This document shows, in pieces, positions 24,391 through 27,599 of a DNA stretch of 27,599 nt. The notes beneath the pieces are model-generated. The model searched no databases and had not been told where the DNA came from. It was given only the letters and a program-made list of their open reading frames with translations. The position numbers were made by a program, and so were the translations under genes. Origin of the DNA: an uncultured Paraburkholderia sp. (GTDB lineage: Bacteria > Pseudomonadota > Gammaproteobacteria > Burkholderiales > Burkholderiaceae); contig CALFSF010000551.1 of the NCBI GenBank assembly GCA_937917025.1, positions 1-27,599 on the forward strand, given 5' to 3'. Every line of letters begins with the position of its first letter. The stretch's first letter is position 1.

Positions 24391-24663
24391 ATGGCGAAAG
24401 AAGAACTGCTTGAACTGGACGGTATCGTCGACGAAGTACTTCCGGATAGCCGTTACCGCGTGACGCTCGACAATGGCGTCGTGGTAGGCGCATATGCGTC
24501 CGGACGCATGCGCAAGAATCACATCCGTATTCTCGCGGGCGACCGCGTGACGCTGGAACTGTCGGTCTATGACCTGACGAAAGGCCGTATCAACTTCCGG
24601 CACAAGGACGAACGTGCCAGCGGCGGCGGTGGCGCCCGCAACTCGCAATTCCGTCGGCGCTAG
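24391..24663 (+). CDS. infA: Translation initiation factor IF-1
   Basis: Predicted 90-residue IF-1, the OB-fold factor that occupies the ribosomal A site during initiation. The family sequence is clear: MAKEELLELDGIVDEVLPDSRYRVTLDNG, then ASGRMRKNHIRILAGDRVTLELS, then YDLTKGRINFRHK. It has a tail of about 17 residues (ERASGGGGARNSQFRRR) beyond the usual end near residue 72. It stands apart from the ribosomal-protein cluster where infA often lies in beta-proteobacteria, so it is probably an additional infA copy. AGGAG precedes the start. Confidence 0.95.
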   Translation: MAKEELLELDGIVDEVLPDSRYRVTLDNGVVVGAYASGRMRKNHIRILAGDRVTLELSVYDLTKGRINFRHKDERASGGGGARNSQFRRR

Positions 24664-24741
24664 GCCGGCCGTGGCGGCCCCTTCGAGGTAAATCGGGGTA
24701 GCCGCTGTATTTCCCGTTCGTGGGTCCGTCGGGCGCATCCT

Positions 24742-25482
24742 CTATTCGCTGAACAGCGCGCCGGGATTGCTGCCGGATTGCAGGCGGACCTGCTGAACGA
24801 CACGCTCCTCGAGTTCTTCGAGGTGAACCCGCATCACATCCAGCGCGGTGTGCAACCTGCCTGCATCGAGCGCCGCGATGATCTGCGCGTGCTCATCGGC
24901 GGAACAGGTCGATCCTTTCGATGGATCGTACAGCGCCTTGTACAACTCGGTCTTTCCGACCAGTTGCATCACCAGACCCAGCAATTCCGTGCCGCCGGCA
25001 AGTTCCGTCAACAGGACGTGAAACTGGCCCGCCAGACGCACCGTTTCATCGACACGGCCCGCATGCTGCGCCTTCTCTTCCTGACGCACATGCGCGGTGA
25101 GGCGACGCTTCTGCTGCGCCGTCAACGCGCCGCATAGCGCGGCGACCACGCCCGCCTCCACGATCTGCCGCGCGCGATACACCTGCCGGATGTCTTCTTC
25201 GGAAGGCGCCGGCACGAACGCGCCGCGATGCGCTTCCAGCACCAGCTTTCCCTCGAAGCCAAGCCGCGCCAGCACCTTGCGCAATGCGCCGCGCGTGCAG
25301 CCAAACGCCGCCGCCAGATCACGCTCGACGAGCTGTGTGCCCGGGCGCAGCTTGCCTTGCAGCAACGCAGCGGTAATCGACGCGTAAAGGCGTTCTTCGA
25401 CGCTGACCGACGTCGGCACATCCCCCTCAGCGGGCGATGCGGTTTCTGCGGTTGAAGGTGAGCGTCGGGCGCGTGTGGTCAT
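24742..25482 (-). CDS. GntR-family regulator, FCD (FadR) subfamily
   Basis: Predicted 246-residue repressor. The winged-helix GntR domain (about 30-95) contains EERLYASITAALLQGKLRPGTQLVERDLAAAFGCTRGALRKVLARLGFEGKL. The C-terminal FCD ligand domain has EDIRQVYRARQIVEAGVVAALCG, then FHVLLTELAGGTELLGLVMQL, then DEHAQIIAALDAGRLHTALDVMRVHLEELE. The start at 25482 (MTTRARRSP) is after the palindromic control region; the longer frame reaching 25713 runs through that palindrome and is not credible. It is divergent from the CynX-like transporter gene and very likely controls it. Confidence 0.9.
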   Translation of the reverse strand: MTTRARRSPSTAETASPAEGDVPTSVSVEERLYASITAALLQGKLRPGTQLVERDLAAAFGCTRGALRKVLARLGFEGKLVLEAHRGAFVPAPSEEDIRQVYRARQIVEAGVVAALCGALTAQQKRRLTAHVRQEEKAQHAGRVDETVRLAGQFHVLLTELAGGTELLGLVMQLVGKTELYKALYDPSKGSTCSADEHAQIIAALDAGRLHTALDVMRVHLEELEERVVQQVRLQSGSNPGALFSE

Positions 25483-25598
25483 GAGCAGGCGAATAGCGGC
25501 AGGCAATGAAATGACTGTGACGAAGTCAGGCGGCATTGTAGCTACACGTACGGATCCTGGGCCATCCACTGCGGGCCGCCCCGGAATCTGGAATACCG

Positions 25599-25655
25599 TG
25601 CATAGCGATATGGTTAACCATTTTACGGTAAAATGGTTAACCATATCGCTATGCA
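25599..25655. promoter_or_regulatory. Perfect 57-bp inverted repeat with twin ATGGTTAACCAT operators
   Basis: Arms 25599-25626 and 25628-25655 (28 bases each) are exact reverse complements around a single central G at 25627. Each arm carries the self-complementary 12-mer ATGGTTAACCAT, with centres 23 bp apart, and a TAAAAT -10-like box (plus-strand copy 25629-25634, minus-strand copy 25620-25625) lies beside the centre. GGTTAACC-like symmetric sites suit a GntR/FCD dimer. The repeat lies between the divergent GntR gene and transporter gene, so it is the expected operator for both. Confidence 0.8.
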
Positions 25656-25732
25656 GAAACAGGCCTGCACGTGCTGCGTGGCCCGTATGCAGGATCGCCA
25701 CTGCCGTTTTCACTCCTCCCGACGAAGGATCC

Positions 25733-27022
25733 GTGAGTCAATCGCCCACTACTGCCCGCCCGTGCATAGACACGCCCCGCCCCTCTCCCGCCATACAGGC
25801 GCTGACCTGGCGCGACGCCGCGTGGCTGTGCGCGATCGTCGTTGTGGGCGTGAACCTGCGACCGCTTCTAAGTTCGATCAGTCCACTCATGGCGGCGATT
25901 CGCGACGCAACCGGCCTCAGTTTTTATGGCGCGTCGCTGTTGACGAGCCTGCCGGTCGTCGCCATGGGGATCGGCGCGTTCGGTGCTGGCGCGCTCACGC
26001 GCACCGTCGGCGAAACGCGCGGCGTTGCACTCGGTCTTCTCGCGATCGGGCTCGCGTGCGCCGCGCGCTGGACGGCGCACACCGGTGCCCTGCTGCTGTT
26101 CACGGCGGCACTGGCGGGAATCGGCGTCGCGTCGATCCAGGCGCTGCTGCCGGGCGTGATCAAGCAGCGTTTCGGCGCGCGCGTGCCACTGGTGATGGGC
26201 GTGTTCTCAGCGTCGATCATGGGTGGCGGCGGACTTGGCGCGGGGCTCAGTCCGTGGATCGCGCGGCTTGCCGGTTCGTGGCACGCCGCGCTTGCCGTCT
26301 GGGCGTTCCCGGCGCTCGTGGCGCTTATCTGCTGGCTTGGCCTGAACCGCGGGCGTCCCGCAGGTCCGGCATGCCCTTCGTCCACCTCGCACCACGATTC
26401 GCCGCGGACTTCCGTCAGTCTTGTGCGCAACCGCCGCGCGTGGGCGCTAGGGCTGTACTTCGGGCTCGTCAACGGCGGCTATACGAGCCTCGTCGCGTGG
26501 TTGCCCGCGTACTACCTGCAGCATGGCGCCGATGCCGCCACTGGCGGGTCGCTGCTTGCCGGCATGACCGTATTTCAGGCCGCCGCCGCGCTGCTGCTGC
26601 CGCTCGCCGCGGCGTCGTTCCGCGACCGGCGGCCGTGGCTTGTCGTGGGTCTTGGCGCGCAGCTGGCGGGCATCGTGGGACTCACCGCATGGCCAGAAGC
26701 GGCACCCCTGCTGTGGGTCGCCTTCATGGGCGCGGGTCTCGGCGGCACGTTCGCGCTCACGCTCGTCACCACGCTCGATCACTCCGGCGACCACCGGCTC
26801 GCCGCCCGGCTCGTCGCGTTTGTACAGGGCGTCGGTTTTATCGTCGCGGCAGCGGCACCCATGGTGGCTGGCTTCGTGCGCGATCTGACAGGGACGTTCA
26901 CGGCCGCCTGGATCATGCTGGCAGTCACCATCTCGGCGATGATCGCCCTGACCTTGGTGTTTTCTCCGCGAAGTTATGAGCGGGCGATGGCGCGAAGCGT
27001 GGTCCGAAAAACACCCTTATAG
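25733..27022 (+). CDS. MFS transporter, CynX/NimT-like
   Basis: Predicted 429-residue inner-membrane transporter with about 12 hydrophobic segments, resembling the cyanate-permease (CP) group of the major facilitator superfamily: VVVGVNLRPLLSSISPLM in TM1, FGAGALTRTVGETRGVALG, and WLPAYYLQHGADAATGGSLLAG. GTG 25733 is preferred because AAGGA lies 5 bases upstream, the 12-TM part starts about 30 residues later and the longer frame runs through the palindrome. The substrate is not identifiable; no cyanase gene is adjacent. It is presumably repressed by the GntR protein. Confidence 0.88.
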   Translation: MSQSPTTARPCIDTPRPSPAIQALTWRDAAWLCAIVVVGVNLRPLLSSISPLMAAIRDATGLSFYGASLLTSLPVVAMGIGAFGAGALTRTVGETRGVALGLLAIGLACAARWTAHTGALLLFTAALAGIGVASIQALLPGVIKQRFGARVPLVMGVFSASIMGGGGLGAGLSPWIARLAGSWHAALAVWAFPALVALICWLGLNRGRPAGPACPSSTSHHDSPRTSVSLVRNRRAWALGLYFGLVNGGYTSLVAWLPAYYLQHGADAATGGSLLAGMTVFQAAAALLLPLAAASFRDRRPWLVVGLGAQLAGIVGLTAWPEAAPLLWVAFMGAGLGGTFALTLVTTLDHSGDHRLAARLVAFVQGVGFIVAAAAPMVAGFVRDLTGTFTAAWIMLAVTISAMIALTLVFSPRSYERAMARSVVRKTPL

Positions 27023-27147
27023 ATCCGCCACAAGATTCGCCACATGATCCGCCACAAATAACTTAATTACTTGTAAATAAACAATTTTCATTGGTTTTAT
27101 ATCGATGATAAGATTCGCCATGTGATCCGCCAAAAGGTCCGCCATGG
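27022..27147 (+). repeat. Six 12-bp repeats in two groups of three around the Fic promoter
   Basis: Consensus GATYCGCCAYRW. The first group is contiguous: GATCCGCCACAA (27022-27033), GATTCGCCACAT (27034-27045), GATCCGCCACAA (27046-27057). The second group is GATTCGCCATGT (27112-27123), GATCCGCCAAAA (27124-27135), GGTCCGCCATGG (27136-27147). The 54-bp space between them is very AT-rich and is the likely promoter region (TTGTAA 27071-27076, TTTTAT 27095-27100, 18 bp apart). The AAAAGG of the fifth to sixth unit serves as ribosome binding site and the sixth contains the ATG of the Fic gene. The first unit begins on the last base of the upstream stop codon. Confidence 0.8.
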
Positions 27148-27599
27148 CACCGTCTTCGTCGAAGTATCCGTATTACGCCGTCCATCAGATGCATCCGCTT
27201 CTGCCCTCGGAGCCGAGGCTGGACGGGCTGCGCCCGCTCGCCGCCCAGGTTATCGGCGACGCCAAGGATCTCGCGGCTCACGGCATGCCGCATCTGCGCG
27301 ATCTGCTGCGCGATGCGCTGCGCCCGATGAACTCGTACTACACGAACAAGATCGAGGGCCAGCACACCGAGCCGCTTCTGATCGAACAGGCGATGCAGCA
27401 GGACTTTTCAAGCAAGCCCGTGGAAGCCCGCAAGCAGCGCATTGCAGTAGCGCATATCGCCACCGAGCAATGGGGCGAACAGACCTTTCCCGCTTTCGAT
27501 TCGAACGTCTTTTTCGAGGGCCCGGTGGCGCAGGCGATCCACCGTCATCTGCACGACCAGCTCCCGGCCGCCGACCTGACCCAGCTCGACGACGAAGGC
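27144..27599 (+). CDS. Fic-family AMP-transferase-like protein, N-terminal part
   Basis: An open frame of 152 codons runs off the right edge. Its N-terminus resembles Fic_N proteins: HPLLPSEPRLDGLRPLAAQV, then LLRDALRPMNSYYTNKIEGQHTEPLLIEQAM, then ARKQRIAVAHIATEQW. The sequence TNKIEG (T67-G72) fits the inhibitory-helix motif (S/T)xxxE(G/N) placed before the Fic core, as in self-inhibited Fic enzymes. The active-site HPFx(D/E)GNGR motif would be beyond the window. An in-frame stop at 27123-27125 limits the start to ATG 27144. AAAAGG lies 6 bases upstream of it. Confidence 0.8.
   Translation, partial: MAPSSSKYPYYAVHQMHPLLPSEPRLDGLRPLAAQVIGDAKDLAAHGMPHLRDLLRDALRPMNSYYTNKIEGQHTEPLLIEQAMQQDFSSKPVEARKQRIAVAHIATEQWGEQTFPAFDSNVFFEGPVAQAIHRHLHDQLPAADLTQLDDEG

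Noticed and set aside
25475..25732. Long N-terminal extension of the CynX-like transporter
   Set aside because: The extension runs through the 57-bp palindrome and lacks transporter features; GTG 25733 has a good ribosome binding site.
27022..27147. CRISPR array
   Set aside because: Units are 12 bp, directly adjacent, with no spacers and no cas genes; they are operator-like repeats.

Overview
The window is high-GC chromosomal DNA, typical in gene content and codon use of Burkholderiaceae (Burkholderia, Paraburkholderia or Caballeronia). The indicators are a DUF4148 exported protein, a second IF-1 gene behind a short Burkholderia-type hypothetical gene, an mmsA/mmsB/acyl-CoA cluster under an AraC-type regulator, and an AcoR-like sigma-54 activator. 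The genus is an inference from recognised families; no search was run. I saw no rRNA, tRNA or CRISPR.

Layout. (1) 1-619 has no gene: an apparent IS21-type transposon end at the left edge, an 18-bp direct repeat, and a strong promoter overlapped by a 14-bp palindrome. (2) 620-3531 (+): a His-rich PadR repressor (NfeR/YqjI type), a siderophore-interacting ferric reductase (NfeF/YqjH type) and an MFS exporter. (3) 3599-9050 (-): acyl-CoA dehydrogenase, acyl-CoA synthetase, mmsA and mmsB, a valine/branched-chain degradation operon divergent from an AraC regulator (9293-10324, +). (4) 10390-12683 (+): an NfeD-like membrane protease overlapping a slipin gene by 4 bp. (5) 12822-15748 (+): a DUF4148 protein, a YaiI-type protein, an AzgA-type purine permease and a cytochrome b561. 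(6) 15894-19365: DUF1488, a sigma-54 activator, a 2Fe-2S ferredoxin, a Pmp3-type membrane peptide and DUF1653. (7) 19414-23491: a D-amino-acid module. A YheO/DauR-type regulator and an ornithine-cyclodeaminase-family protein lie on the minus strand; a periplasmic amino-acid-binding protein and a DadA-like FAD dehydrogenase lie on the plus strand. (8) 23987-24663: a hypothetical gene and IF-1. (9) 24742-27022: a GntR regulator divergent from a CynX-like transporter. (10) 27144-end: the start of a Fic gene.

The most striking signals are regulatory DNA. There is a perfect 57-bp inverted repeat holding two copies of ATGGTTAACCAT between the GntR and CynX-like genes. Two TAGAC-N5-GTCTA operators stand exactly 63 bp apart in the D-amino-acid divergent promoter. 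Six 12-bp repeats in two groups of three frame the Fic promoter, and the last ones cover the Fic ribosome binding site and start codon. A 14-bp palindrome sits on the nfeR promoter. None of these was matched to a described binding site, so each is a candidate regulatory circuit rather than a proven one. No wholly new multi-gene system is evident.
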